From the NCBI RefSeq assembly GCF_024699275.1, contig NZ_JAILPX010000111.1, positions 1 through 61,791 of the forward strand: 61,791 nt of DNA, given 5' to 3'. Source of the DNA: Selenomonas sp. (GTDB lineage: Bacteria > Bacillota_C > Negativicutes > Selenomonadales > Selenomonadaceae). How positions within the stretch are numbered: the first letter of the stretch is position 1; the number at the start of each line of letters is the position of its first letter. Under the pieces are notes generated by a model. It had not been told where the DNA came from. It searched no databases and saw only the letters and a list, made by a program, of their open reading frames with translations. The translations under genes and the position numbers were made by a program. Positions 42,627 to 51,880 of the stretch are shown in pieces.

Positions 42627-42662
42627 ATTTATAGATTTTACAGGAATAAAGGAGAAACGATT

Positions 42663-43334
42663 ATGGCGATTAAGATATTGATAGCAGACGACCATGCGCT
42701 TCTACGACAGGGAATAAAGAGAGTATTGAATTTTGAGGATGGCTTTGAGGTTATCGGCGAGGCGGAGGACGGTCAGGAGGCTGTGGCCCGTACGCTGATG
42801 TTGCAGCCGGATGTGCTGCTTTTGGACATCAATATGCCGGGTCTCAATGGACTGGAAGTGGTTAAGCAGCTAAAACAGGCGGACTGTGAAACCCGTATTA
42901 TTGCTTTGACTATTCATGACAGTGACAATTATGTGCTGGAAATGCTCAAGAATGGTGCCTTGGGCTACCTGCTGAAGGATGTGGAACCTGCGGTGCTGAT
43001 CAAGGCCATCCATGTGGTCAATGGCGGCGATGCCTTTGTTTATCCAGAACTGGCTGAGCGTCTCTTTGGCAGTGCTACTGTGTCCGATGATGTGGAAACC
43101 AGAGCCAGGGAAATGTTGGATGAAAGCCGTAATGAACGCCTGACGGCCCGGGAAATGGATGTTTTGGAGTGTGTAGCCAAGGGGTTTTCCAATCAGGATA
43201 TTGCCAAAGCCTTGGGGCTTAGCGAAAAGACGGTCAAGAATCATATGACCCGTGTCCTGCGCAAGCTTAAGGTGGAGGATAGAACCCAGGCGCTGGTTTA
43301 CGTATTGAAGAATAAGATCATTTCCCTGGAATAA
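42663..43334 (+). CDS. NarL/FixJ-family response regulator
   Basis: 223 aa. The receiver (KILIADDHALLRQGIKRVL, phospho-acceptor D55 in LLDINMPG) is joined by a short linker to a LuxR-type helix-turn-helix (LTAREMDVLECVAKGFSNQD, then LSEKTVKNHM). No kinase gene is adjacent. It starts 36 nt after the secretin with AAAGGAG upstream, so it may share the secretin transcript and control surface or pilus genes; that link is contextual. A terminator follows. Confidence 0.92.
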   Translation: MAIKILIADDHALLRQGIKRVLNFEDGFEVIGEAEDGQEAVARTLMLQPDVLLLDINMPGLNGLEVVKQLKQADCETRIIALTIHDSDNYVLEMLKNGALGYLLKDVEPAVLIKAIHVVNGGDAFVYPELAERLFGSATVSDDVETRAREMLDESRNERLTAREMDVLECVAKGFSNQDIAKALGLSEKTVKNHMTRVLRKLKVEDRTQALVYVLKNKIISLE

Positions 43335-43416
43335 AGCGGGGAAGGTTGATTGAGGCGTAATTATTTCAACAGGAATTATAGGATTTAACATTAGAAAATT
43401 ATAGGCATGAGCAAGA

Positions 43417-43475
43417 AGCAGAAGTCTAAAATTTACAGATTTCTGCTTTTTTTTCGCGCTTACATAAGGTATAAT
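43417..43475 (+). promoter_or_regulatory. Terminator of the NarL-type gene and -10 of the hem operon
   Basis: AGCAGAAGTCT (43417-43427) pairs with AGATTTCTGCT (43437-43447, one G-T), followed by seven Ts. Just downstream TATAAT (43470-43475) is a likely -10 for the tetrapyrrole operon; its -35 (TTTTTT) is poor. Confidence 0.7.
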
Positions 43476-43548
43476 AAAAGAAGTAGAAAAATATGAATCC
43501 GATTCGTAATTGAGAGGTATTCACAAAAAGCAAGTGGAAGGTGATGGC

Positions 43549-44211
43549 GTGCTTTACCCGCTGAATTTGGACCTGGCGGGCAGGTGTTGTGTAGTCGTTG
43601 GCGGCGGGCAGGTGGCTGGTCGCAAAGTCAAGGGGCTATTGGCAGCGGGGGCCAGGGTCATGGTGATAGCACCGGAGCTGTCGGTTTTTCTGCAGGAATT
43701 AGCGCAGGCGGGGAAAATCGACTGGCAGGCCCAGGTTTATCGTCAGGGGATGCTGCAGAAATGGAGGCCATTGTTGGTCTTTGCCACAGCGGATAATGCA
43801 GCGGCTAACGAGCTGGCCATTGCGGAAGCCAGGGAAATGGGGGCGTTGGTCAATGCGGCGGCAGCCCCTGGAAAGTCAGATTTTTCCGTGCCTTCCCGTA
43901 TTGAGCGGGGGGATTTGCTGCTGACGGTGTCTACCGAGGGCAACAGTCCTGCATTCTCAAGGCTTCTGCGTGAGCGGCTGGAGCTGGAATACCCGGAGTG
44001 TTTTGGAGATTTTTTGGAACGGTTGTGTGTATTGCGTCAGGAAATAAAGGGGATGCCGGGCGGCAGCCGCGAGCATGAACGGTTATGGCGGCAAATTCTG
44101 ACGCAGGATATCATTGATTTAGTGAGAGCAGGTCATTTAGACCAGGCGGAGGAAGAGATAAAAAATGGAATTATTAATGCTGGGGCTCAATCACAAGACA
44201 GCACCTGTTGA
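43549..44211 (+). CDS. Precorrin-2 dehydrogenase / sirohydrochlorin ferrochelatase-like protein
   Basis: 220 aa. N-terminal LYPLNLDLAGRCCVVVGGGQ and VAGRKVKGLLAAGA form the Met8/CysG-B Rossmann domain. NAAAAPGKSDFSVPS and LLTVSTEGNSPAFSRLLRE are further family motifs. It converts precorrin-2 to sirohydrochlorin using NAD and possibly inserts iron. GTG 43549 is preceded by GAAGGTGA; upstream GTG 43534 and TTG 43510 are in frame but lack the family's N-terminus. Its end overlaps hemA by 47 nt. Together with the CobA domain downstream it links the operon to siroheme/cobalamin. Confidence 0.9.
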   Translation: MLYPLNLDLAGRCCVVVGGGQVAGRKVKGLLAAGARVMVIAPELSVFLQELAQAGKIDWQAQVYRQGMLQKWRPLLVFATADNAAANELAIAEAREMGALVNAAAAPGKSDFSVPSRIERGDLLLTVSTEGNSPAFSRLLRERLELEYPECFGDFLERLCVLRQEIKGMPGGSREHERLWRQILTQDIIDLVRAGHLDQAEEEIKNGIINAGAQSQDSTC

Positions 44212-45484
44212 TGTGCGGGAACGTTTTTCTATTCCCAAGGCAGCTGTAAAAAGTGGTCTGGCTAATTTGGGAGAGTATGAGGGGATTTTAGAAGCAGTGG
44301 TGCTTTCCACCTGCAATCGCAGTGAGATGTATGCGGTGGTGGATGATGCCGAACGGGATTTGGCAACCTTGAAGCAGTTTCTCTTTGATTTGACAGGCAA
44401 TGAGGAGAGTATTGACGAATATCTCTATCATTACGCAGCGGAAGAATGCATTGCCCATCTGTTTCGGGTGGCTTCCAGTCTGGATTCTCTGGTGCTGGGA
44501 GAAGGACAGATTCTTTCTCAGGTCAAGGAAGCCTATGCCATGGGACGAGAGGCCGGGACTACCAGCACGGTGCTCAATACGCTGTTTCATCGGGCTATTG
44601 CCACGGGAAAGCGTGTGCGTACGGAGACCCGCATCCAGTATAATTCTGTGTCGGTCAGCTATGCCGCAGTGGAACTGGCCAAGGAGGCCTTTGGAGAATT
44701 GACGGAGGCCAGTGCCTTGATTTTCGGTGCCGGGAAGATGGCAGAGCTCACCGCCCAGCATCTTATTTCCCGGGGGGTAAAGAAAATCTATGTGACGAAT
44801 CGACATCTGGATCGGGCAGAAGTCCTGGCGGCACAATTTAATGGCGAGGCGGTACCCTTCGCTGATGCTATGAAGCGGGCGGTGGATGTGGATGTGATTG
44901 TCACTTCCACTGGGGCTCCCCATTATGTGATCAAACCCTGGGAGACCCGCCAGCTGATGACCAAGCGCAAGGGCAGAAAACTGTTTTTGATCGATATTGC
45001 CGTACCGCGGGATATTGACCCGGAAGTGGGAGATATCAAGGGGGTTACGCTTTACAATATCGATGCCCTGGAAGAAGTGGTGGATGAGCACATCGAAGAG
45101 CGCCGTCAGGAAGCTAAGCAAGCGGAAAAGATCGTGGCAGAAGAGGTGGAGTCCATCGAGGAAAAGTTCCAGTATCTTTCCTTCCGCCCACTGATGGCAT
45201 TGCTCTCAGAACGTTGTGAGCGCATTCGCCAGCGGGAGGTAAAACGAGCCAGTTCAAAGCTGCCGGAACTTACAGAGGAAGAATGGCGGCAGGTGGAACA
45301 CATGAGCCGCATGATTGTGCGCAAGATCCTGCGGATGCCCATGATGAAACTGAACTCCGCTGCTGGAACAGAAAACGAGCAATTCTATATCGACGCTATG
45401 CGGAAATTATTCAAACTTGATACGATAGGAGAGACGGCAACCAGTGAAGAAAGACACAATCGTTATCGGTACGCGCAGCAGTAA
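44165..45484 (+). CDS. hemA: Glutamyl-tRNA reductase
   Basis: 439 aa. It begins LLMLGLNHKTAPVDVRERFS and has the catalytic Cys in VVLSTCNRSEMY. The GEGQILSQVKEAY segment, an NADPH Rossmann domain (IFGAGKMAEL) and a C-terminal dimerisation helix follow. It makes glutamate-1-semialdehyde from Glu-tRNA, the first C5-pathway step; hemL, the second, is in the same operon. It overlaps genes on both sides (47 and 41 nt), so translation is coupled. Confidence 0.97.
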   Translation: MELLMLGLNHKTAPVDVRERFSIPKAAVKSGLANLGEYEGILEAVVLSTCNRSEMYAVVDDAERDLATLKQFLFDLTGNEESIDEYLYHYAAEECIAHLFRVASSLDSLVLGEGQILSQVKEAYAMGREAGTTSTVLNTLFHRAIATGKRVRTETRIQYNSVSVSYAAVELAKEAFGELTEASALIFGAGKMAELTAQHLISRGVKKIYVTNRHLDRAEVLAAQFNGEAVPFADAMKRAVDVDVIVTSTGAPHYVIKPWETRQLMTKRKGRKLFLIDIAVPRDIDPEVGDIKGVTLYNIDALEEVVDEHIEERRQEAKQAEKIVAEEVESIEEKFQYLSFRPLMALLSERCERIRQREVKRASSKLPELTEEEWRQVEHMSRMIVRKILRMPMMKLNSAAGTENEQFYIDAMRKLFKLDTIGETATSEERHNRYRYAQQ

Positions 45485-46385
45485 GCTTGCTCTCTGGCAG
45501 GCAGAGTATGTAAAGGGCCGTTTGGAGGATGAGTATCCCGGTCTTAAAGTAGAACTGAAATTAATGACCACCAAGGGCGATAAGATTCTCGATGCGCCCT
45601 TGGCGAAAATCGGCGGCAAGGGACTATTTACCAAAGAATTGGAAACGGATATGCTGGAAGGCGGTATTGATTTGGCCGTACACAGTCTTAAGGATATGCC
45701 TACAGAACTTCCAGCAGGCCTTTGTCTGGCCGCCATTACCAAGCGTTTTGACCCTGGTGATGCAGTGGTCAGTCCACAATATAAGACCTTTGCAGCGTTG
45801 CCTTGTGGCGCAAAAGTAGGTACTTCCAGCCTGCGCCGCAAGGCACAGCTTTTGCATGCCCGGCCGGATCTCAACATCTGTGATCTGCGGGGAAATGTGA
45901 ATACGCGACTGGCAAAACTGGAAAAGGAAAATTTTGATGCCATAATCCTGGCGGTAGCCGGCCTTAAACGGTTGGGCTTCGGCGAACGCATTACCGAGGT
46001 ATTGCCCCGGGATATGGTCCTGCCGGCTGTAGGGCAGGGGGCACTGGCCATCGAGACCCGCGAGGACGACCAAAAGATGCGGGATATGTTGGCCTTCTTG
46101 AATGATGAGGGTACTGTGTATTGTGCCAGAGCGGAGCGGGCCTTTCTGGGCCGGGTAGAAGGTGGTTGCCAGGTGCCTGTGGGGGTTTATGCTACACCCG
46201 TTTCACCGGAGAAAATCCAAGTGGAGGCGGTCATCGCATCTTTAGATGGTCAGCGCCTTTATCGGGATAGTATCAGTGGTTCTGAACAAGAGGCAGAGAA
46301 ACTGGGCGTGACTTTGGCGGAAAAACTTTTGGATGCAGGTGGCCGAGCGATTTTGCAGGAAATCGGCCTGTTGCAGGATAAATAA
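45444..46385 (+). CDS. hemC: Porphobilinogen deaminase (hydroxymethylbilane synthase)
   Basis: 313 aa. N-terminal VIGTRSSKLALWQAEYVK and HSLKDMPTEL, plus the dipyrromethane cofactor Cys in EGGCQVPVGVYA. It condenses four porphobilinogens into hydroxymethylbilane. GTG start at 45444 with GGAGAG upstream, inside the hemA 3' end; the family sequence begins right there. Confidence 0.97.
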   Translation: MKKDTIVIGTRSSKLALWQAEYVKGRLEDEYPGLKVELKLMTTKGDKILDAPLAKIGGKGLFTKELETDMLEGGIDLAVHSLKDMPTELPAGLCLAAITKRFDPGDAVVSPQYKTFAALPCGAKVGTSSLRRKAQLLHARPDLNICDLRGNVNTRLAKLEKENFDAIILAVAGLKRLGFGERITEVLPRDMVLPAVGQGALAIETREDDQKMRDMLAFLNDEGTVYCARAERAFLGRVEGGCQVPVGVYATPVSPEKIQVEAVIASLDGQRLYRDSISGSEQEAEKLGVTLAEKLLDAGGRAILQEIGLLQDK

Positions 46386-46405
46386 AACGAAAAGAGATGA
46401 CATAA

Positions 46406-47914
46406 ATGGCAGGAATGGTTTATTTAGTGGGGGCAGGCCCTGGAGATTATCGCCTGATCAGCTTGAAGGCAGTGGATTGTCTGAAGATGGCAGATGTGGT
46501 GGTTTATGACCGACTGGCAGATGACCGGATTCTGCGCTGGGCACCGGAAGACGCAGAGTATATTTATGTGGGAAAAGCCTCCAGCAATCATACGATGAAA
46601 CAGGAAGATATCAACCAGCTGCTGGTGGATAAAGCTAAAGCGGGCAAATGCGTGGTACGCCTTAAGGGCGGCGATCCTTTTGTGTTTGGCCGGGGCGGCG
46701 AGGAAGGCCTGCTGCTGCGGGAAAATAATCTGCCCTTCGAAATCGTGCCGGGGATTACATCGGCTATTTCTGTGCCTGCCTATGCAGGGATTCCCGTAAC
46801 GCATCGGGCGGTAGCCACTTCCTTTGCCGTGGTGACAGGTCATGAGGACCCCACTAAAGGACAGAGCAATATGCGCTGGGAACACCTGGCCACGGGAGTG
46901 GATACGCTGGTATTCCTGATGGGGGTAGCCAATTTACCCCATATCACCAGTAAACTGGTGGAAAACGGCCGCAGTGCGGATACGCCTGCGGCGGTAATCC
47001 GCTGGGGGACCAAACCTGAACAGCGCACCTTGATTACGACGGTAGGCAAGGCTGCAGAAGATGTGGAAAAGAATGGAATCAAGCCGCCAGCTATTTTCAT
47101 TGTGGGGGAAGTGGTGAAGCTGCGGGACAGCCTGCAGTGGTTTGACAATCTGGCTCAGCGGCCGCTCTTTGGCAAAAAGATTTTGGTTACCCGGGCCCGC
47201 AGTCAGGCTTCTAAACTCACGGCAAAGCTGGAGAATCTCGGCGCAGAGGTGTTGGAGGCGCCAACGATTTCCATGACCGATCCCACGGATTCGTATGCAG
47301 CTTTGGATAAAGCCATTGGACAGGTGCAGGATTATCATTGGCTGATTTTTACCAGTGCTAATGGTGTGGGGCGTTTCTTTGCCCGGCTGTTCCAGGCAGG
47401 CAAGGATGTGCGTGCACTGGGCTATGCCAAGATTGCCGCCATCGGTTCAGCTACGGCAGATAAGCTGAAGCAATACGGAATCGTGGCCGATGTCATTCCG
47501 GGTGAATATCGGGCCGAGGGTATCGTGGAAGCCCTGAAAGGTAAGCTGCCTTCCCATGCGCGAATATTGCTTCCTCGGGCGGAAGAAGCCAGGGAAATCC
47601 TGCCGGAAAAACTGCGGGAAATGGGAGCTGAAGTGGATGTGGCTCCGGCTTATCGTACCGTTTGCGGTAAGGTAAACAGGGAGGCGCTGATTTCGGAACT
47701 CACCGCAGGCGAGATTGATCTGGTGACCTTTACCAGTTCGTCCACGGTCAGAAACTTTGTGGAGATTACCGGTTCAGCAGCTGTGCTCCAGGGCGTAAAG
47801 ACGGCCTATATTGGCCCTGTCACTGCAGATACGGCCAAGTCTCTGGGGATTGAGCCCGATATTGTTGCCAAGGAATACACGATTGATGGCTTAGTGGAAG
47901 CCATCTGCAAATAA
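46406..47914 (+). CDS. cobA-hemD: Fusion of uroporphyrinogen-III C-methyltransferase and uroporphyrinogen-III synthase
   Basis: 502 aa. Residues 1-245 or so are the SAM methyltransferase Cob[41 protein letters not shown] and [17 protein letters not shown]. Residues 255-502 or so are HemD ([19 protein letters not shown], then [13 protein letters not shown] and [12 protein letters not shown]). The enzyme closes the ring to uroporphyrinogen III and then methylates it to precorrin-2. Such fusions occur in Firmicutes. The fusion puts the branch to siroheme/B12 in the same chain as ring closure. Confidence 0.96.
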   Translation: MAGMVYLVGAGPGDYRLISLKAVDCLKMADVVVYDRLADDRILRWAPEDAEYIYVGKASSNHTMKQEDINQLLVDKAKAGKCVVRLKGGDPFVFGRGGEEGLLLRENNLPFEIVPGITSAISVPAYAGIPVTHRAVATSFAVVTGHEDPTKGQSNMRWEHLATGVDTLVFLMGVANLPHITSKLVENGRSADTPAAVIRWGTKPEQRTLITTVGKAAEDVEKNGIKPPAIFIVGEVVKLRDSLQWFDNLAQRPLFGKKILVTRARSQASKLTAKLENLGAEVLEAPTISMTDPTDSYAALDKAIGQVQDYHWLIFTSANGVGRFFARLFQAGKDVRALGYAKIAAIGSATADKLKQYGIVADVIPGEYRAEGIVEALKGKLPSHARILLPRAEEAREILPEKLREMGAEVDVAPAYRTVCGKVNREALISELTAGEIDLVTFTSSSTVRNFVEITGSAAVLQGVKTAYIGPVTADTAKSLGIEPDIVAKEYTIDGLVEAICK

Positions 47915-47931
47915 TAGGAGATGTTATCGTC

Positions 47932-48912
47932 ATGTTTGAACAGAAACTTCGTCCCCGTCGTATGCGCATCAGCCCGGCTATGCGGGCTATGGTACGGGAA
48001 ACCAGCTTGTCGGTGAAGGATTTTGTTTATCCGCTGTTTGTGGTACCGGGGGAAAAAGTTCGTGAAGAAATCCCTTCCATGCCGGAGTGTTTTCATCTTT
48101 CCGTTGATGAAGCCGTTAAGACGGCTAAAGAATGCTGGGAGCTGGGAATCCCCGCGGTGGAAGTATTCGGCATTCCTGAGTACAAAGATGCTGATGGCAG
48201 CAGTGCCTGGGATATGAAAAGTCCCGTACAGCGGGCCATCAAGGCCATTAAAGCGGAGGTACCGGAATTGATGATTGTGGGGGATGTGTGCATGTGTGAG
48301 TACACAGACCATGGTCATTGCGGTCACTTGGAAGGTCACTATGTGGACAACGACAAGACGCTGGCACTCCTGCAAAAGGTGGCTGTGTCCCAGGCACAGT
48401 GCGGTGTGGACATCATTGCACCTTCCGATATGATGGATGGCCGGGTGGCGGCCATTCGTGAAGCTCTGGATGAAAATGGATTCCAGAATGTTTCCATCAT
48501 GAGTTATGCAGTAAAATATGCTTCCGGTTATTATGGCCCCTTCCGTGATGCGGCCGACAGTGCTCCGGCTTTTGGGGACAGACGCCAGTATCAGATGGAT
48601 CCGGCCAATGCGCATGAAGCCATCAAGGAAGTGGATTTGGATATTGCAGAGGGTGCAGACATCATCATGGTGAAACCGGCGCTGGCTTATCTGGATGTTG
48701 TTCGTCAGGTTCGTGACCATATCCATCATCCGGTGGCTGTCTATAATGTCAGTGGTGAATACGCCATGGTCAAGGCAGCAGCCCGGAATGGCTGGATTGA
48801 TGAGAAACGCATTGTGATGGAAACCCTGTTGTCCATGAAACGGGCGGGTGCGGATATTATCATCACCTATCATGCCATGGATGTGGCCCGCTGGTTAAAG
48901 GGGGAAAACTGA
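47932..48912 (+). CDS. hemB: Delta-aminolevulinic acid dehydratase (porphobilinogen synthase)
   Basis: 326 aa. Visible motifs are the metal-site region [14 protein letters not shown], with Cys/His ligands of the zinc type. The two Schiff-base lysines lie in SYAVKYAS and [10 protein letters not shown]. It condenses two 5-aminolevulinates to porphobilinogen. Start ATG 47932 after AGGAGATG. The stop overlaps the hemL start by one base. Confidence 0.97.
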   Translation: MFEQKLRPRRMRISPAMRAMVRETSLSVKDFVYPLFVVPGEKVREEIPSMPECFHLSVDEAVKTAKECWELGIPAVEVFGIPEYKDADGSSAWDMKSPVQRAIKAIKAEVPELMIVGDVCMCEYTDHGHCGHLEGHYVDNDKTLALLQKVAVSQAQCGVDIIAPSDMMDGRVAAIREALDENGFQNVSIMSYAVKYASGYYGPFRDAADSAPAFGDRRQYQMDPANAHEAIKEVDLDIAEGADIIMVKPALAYLDVVRQVRDHIHHPVAVYNVSGEYAMVKAAARNGWIDEKRIVMETLLSMKRAGADIIITYHAMDVARWLKGEN

Positions 48913-50231
48913 TGCTGAATCTGGAAAAATCTGCTGCCGCCTTTGCCGAAGCCAAGGAACTTATGCCCGGCGGGGTTAACAGTCCGGTGCGTTCCTATAA
49001 GAGTGTGGACTGCAATCCGCCCTTTATCGACCATGCCCTGGGCGATAAGATTTATGATATCGATGGCAATGAATACATTGACTACGTAGGCTCCTGGGGG
49101 CCGATGGTGGTGGGTCATGCGCATCCGAAGGTGGTAAAAGCCTTGCAGGAGGCGGCAACCCGTGGTACCAGCTATGGCGCGCCTACCTGCATCGAGTCGG
49201 AACTGGCCAAATTGGTCATGGAGGTTTATCCCTCCATTGAAACCATCCGCATGGTGAATTCCGGTACCGAAGCCACCATGAGCGCCCTGCGTTTGGCCCG
49301 CGGCTATACAGGCCGGGAAAAGATTGTCAAGTTCATCGGCTGCTATCATGGTCATAGCGACAGCCTGCTGGTAAATGCCGGTTCCGGCATGGCTACCTTT
49401 GGCGTGCCCAGTTCTCCGGGAGTGACGAAGGGAACAGCGCAGGATACCATTTCTGTACCCTATAATGATGAAGAAGCTATTGCTAAAGTAATGGCTGATG
49501 TGGGGGACGAAGTAGCTGCTGTTATCGTGGAACCTGTGGCGGGCAATATGGGGCTGGTGCTGCCTCAGCAGGGTTATCTGCGCAAGCTGCGGGAACTGAC
49601 GGAAAAACATGGCGCTCTGTTGATTTTTGATGAGGTTATGTGTGGCTTCCGGGCCTCCTTAGGTGGTGCACAGGCGGCTTATGGCATAACGCCGGATTTG
49701 ACCTGTCTGGGTAAGATTATCGGTGGCGGTCTGCCTGTAGCGGCTTATGGCGGCCGCAAGGATATCATGGCCAAGGTTTCTCCTGCCGGCCCCGTATATC
49801 AGGCGGGCACTCTGTCGGGCAATCCCTTAGCCATGACCGCAGGACTGGCTACGCTGCAGATCATTACAGCGGAACCGGAAGAGGGCAAGGCTGACTATAG
49901 CCGGGAACTGACCTTAAAGACGAAGAAGCTGCTTCTTGGCTGGCAGGAAAAGGCCAAGGCAGCAGGTGTGGCCATTCAGGCCCATCAGGCGGGCTCCATG
50001 TTCGGCATCTTCTTCAGCGAAAAAGATGTGCTGAATTATGAGGATTCTTGCAATGCTGATCAGGAAAAATTCAAGGTCTGGTTCAAGGCCATGCTGGAAC
50101 AGGGCATTTACCTCGCTCCGTCCCAGTTTGAAACCCTCTTTATGAGCGGCGCCCATACAGACGAGGATATAGAAAGAACCATTGCGGCGGCAGAAAAAGC
50201 ATTTGCAGCTGTAGCGGCTATGGAAAAATAA
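48912..50231 (+). CDS. hemL: Glutamate-1-semialdehyde 2,1-aminomutase
   Basis: 439 aa, PLP class III aminotransferase fold. It has [14 protein letters not shown] at the N-terminus and the PLP lysine in [33 protein letters not shown] and FDEVMCGFR are further family motifs. It converts glutamate-1-semialdehyde to 5-aminolevulinate, the second C5-pathway step. It ends the operon, with a terminator 20 nt after the stop. Confidence 0.97.
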   Translation: MLNLEKSAAAFAEAKELMPGGVNSPVRSYKSVDCNPPFIDHALGDKIYDIDGNEYIDYVGSWGPMVVGHAHPKVVKALQEAATRGTSYGAPTCIESELAKLVMEVYPSIETIRMVNSGTEATMSALRLARGYTGREKIVKFIGCYHGHSDSLLVNAGSGMATFGVPSSPGVTKGTAQDTISVPYNDEEAIAKVMADVGDEVAAVIVEPVAGNMGLVLPQQGYLRKLRELTEKHGALLIFDEVMCGFRASLGGAQAAYGITPDLTCLGKIIGGGLPVAAYGGRKDIMAKVSPAGPVYQAGTLSGNPLAMTAGLATLQIITAEPEEGKADYSRELTLKTKKLLLGWQEKAKAAGVAIQAHQAGSMFGIFFSEKDVLNYEDSCNADQEKFKVWFKAMLEQGIYLAPSQFETLFMSGAHTDEDIERTIAAAEKAFAAVAAMEK

Positions 50232-50251
50232 ATAAATTCTCACGAGCAAAG

Positions 50252-50287
50252 CCTGACCGGCTGTATTTGACTGGTCAGGTTTTTTTC
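50252..50287 (+). terminator. Terminator of the hem operon
   Basis: CCTGACCGG (50252-50260) pairs with CTGGTCAGG (50271-50279), one G-T pair, followed by seven Ts. Confidence 0.88.
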
Positions 50288-50451
50288 TTGGTGAATAAAT
50301 AGCCGGGAAGGGATAGTGGAGTGAAGGAGAATGGAGATAGGCTGTAGAATAGCGGAGTTCTAATGGAAAAATAATAGAAAAAATGTGCTATCAGTGATAA
50401 AATAGAGCTGACTATGCGTAGATTGGTATTGAATGCTAGAAAGGGGATTCC

Positions 50452-51426
50452 ATGCACAAATTGGTGTTATCCTGTCTCTTGACTGCAGTCTTGACTACAG
50501 CTGTGGTCGTTACGGCATTCGTCGTGGGGACGGGATATTTTGTTGGCAATTATGCTGTGCATTTCGGCTTAGAGCGGGGCACAGCTGAAAATCCTCAGGA
50601 ACCGCCACGGGCTTTTGCATTACTGATGCCACCTGAGGCGCGGCATTATGATAAACCGGATTTTACCAATGAGGAGTGGACCTTGACCTCCCGGGATAAA
50701 CTGGTGCTTAAGGCAACGCATTTTTATCCGCCTGAAGATGATGGCGGCAAAAAATGGGTCATCGTGGTGCATGGTTATGGTGGAACCCAGGAGAATTCCT
50801 ATTATATCGCTACTCATTACCTCAGGATGGGCTATCATGTACTGACTCCTGACCTGCGGGCAGCGGGGAAGAGTGAGGGCCGGTATCTGACCATGGGATA
50901 TCGGGAAAGCGTAGATATCGTGGATTGGGCCAAGCGCATTGCCCTGTACTATCCCCAGGCCAGAATTATTCTGCATGGGGTTTCCATGGGGGCGGCCACG
51001 GTGATGATGGCCTGTGATGATGAGGACCTGCCAGCGAATGTGGCGGCCTGTGTGGAGGAAAGCGGTTATACCAGTGCCTTTGATTTGCTGGTCCATCAGA
51101 TCCATGAATCCTTGGGGCTGCCGGCCTTTCCGGCTATGAACCTCTTGGATTGGCGCTGTCAGCAGGTGGCGGGATTCAGTCTTAATCAGGCAGTTCCCCA
51201 GGTGGCGGTTATGCATTCCAAGGTGCCAATTCTCTTTATTCATGGAACAAAAGATGCACTGGTACCGCCAGTTATGTCGGAGCAGCTTTACCGGGATGCC
51301 AGGGCACCGGATAAGAGCCTGCTCTTAATCCATGACGCGGTACATGGCGTGGCGTGCCAGAAGGACGAGAAGTTGTATTTCAAGACGGTACGGGAGTTTA
51401 CCGCACCTTATATGAAGCAGGATTAG
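50452..51426 (+). CDS. Alpha/beta hydrolase, membrane-anchored
   Basis: 324 aa with an N-terminal membrane segment (about residues 5-30) and an alpha/beta-hydrolase fold. The oxyanion region is HGYGGTQENS, the nucleophile elbow GVSMGAA (Ser), the acid probably D in GTKDALVP and the His in HDAVHGVA. It resembles the YqkD/BAAT-like group of extracytoplasmic hydrolases; the substrate is unknown. AAAGGGG precedes the start. It is followed 10 nt later by dtd. Confidence 0.85.
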   Translation: MHKLVLSCLLTAVLTTAVVVTAFVVGTGYFVGNYAVHFGLERGTAENPQEPPRAFALLMPPEARHYDKPDFTNEEWTLTSRDKLVLKATHFYPPEDDGGKKWVIVVHGYGGTQENSYYIATHYLRMGYHVLTPDLRAAGKSEGRYLTMGYRESVDIVDWAKRIALYYPQARIILHGVSMGAATVMMACDDEDLPANVAACVEESGYTSAFDLLVHQIHESLGLPAFPAMNLLDWRCQQVAGFSLNQAVPQVAVMHSKVPILFIHGTKDALVPPVMSEQLYRDARAPDKSLLLIHDAVHGVACQKDEKLYFKTVREFTAPYMKQD

Positions 51427-51436
51427 GAGTGAAAAG

Positions 51437-51880
51437 GTGAAGGCAGTTGTAACGCGGGTAAAATCCGCCAGTGTGACAATTGAGGGTAGGATAAATGGTG
51501 CCATTGAACAGGGCTTCCTGGTTCTGCTGGGCGTGGGGCCGGAAGACTGTGCGGACACTGCACGGAAATTGGCAGAAAAGATCTATCATGTGCGGGTATT
51601 TGCTGATGAAGCAGGAAAGATGAACAGGAGCCTTGAGCAGGTTGGTGGTTCCATGTTGGTGGTTTCCCAGTTTACCCTTTATGCGGACTTGAAGAAACGT
51701 CGTCCTGGTTTTAGTCATGCGGCGCCACCGGATAAAGCCAATGCGCTCTATGAAGCCTTTATGCAGGATTTGCGGGATTTGGGTGTACAGGTGGAGCATG
51801 GTGAATTTGGTGCGGATATGCAGGTGGAATCGGTGAACGATGGCCCGGTAACCTTATGTTTCGATACGGAGGATTTTTGA
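51437..51880 (+). CDS. dtd: D-aminoacyl-tRNA deacylase
   Basis: 147 aa, family length. It begins MKAVVTRVKSASVTIEGR and has the DTD motifs SQFTLYAD and the Gly-cis-Pro element NDGPVT near the end. It frees D-amino acids wrongly attached to tRNA. GTG start with AGTGAAAAG upstream. The TGA stop overlaps the ATG of the next gene by one base. Confidence 0.96.
   Translation: MKAVVTRVKSASVTIEGRINGAIEQGFLVLLGVGPEDCADTARKLAEKIYHVRVFADEAGKMNRSLEQVGGSMLVVSQFTLYADLKKRRPGFSHAAPPDKANALYEAFMQDLRDLGVQVEHGEFGADMQVESVNDGPVTLCFDTEDF

Noticed and set aside
47806..48873. 355-codon open frame on the minus strand
   Set aside because: Antisense shadow of hemB, which has clear catalytic motifs on the + strand.
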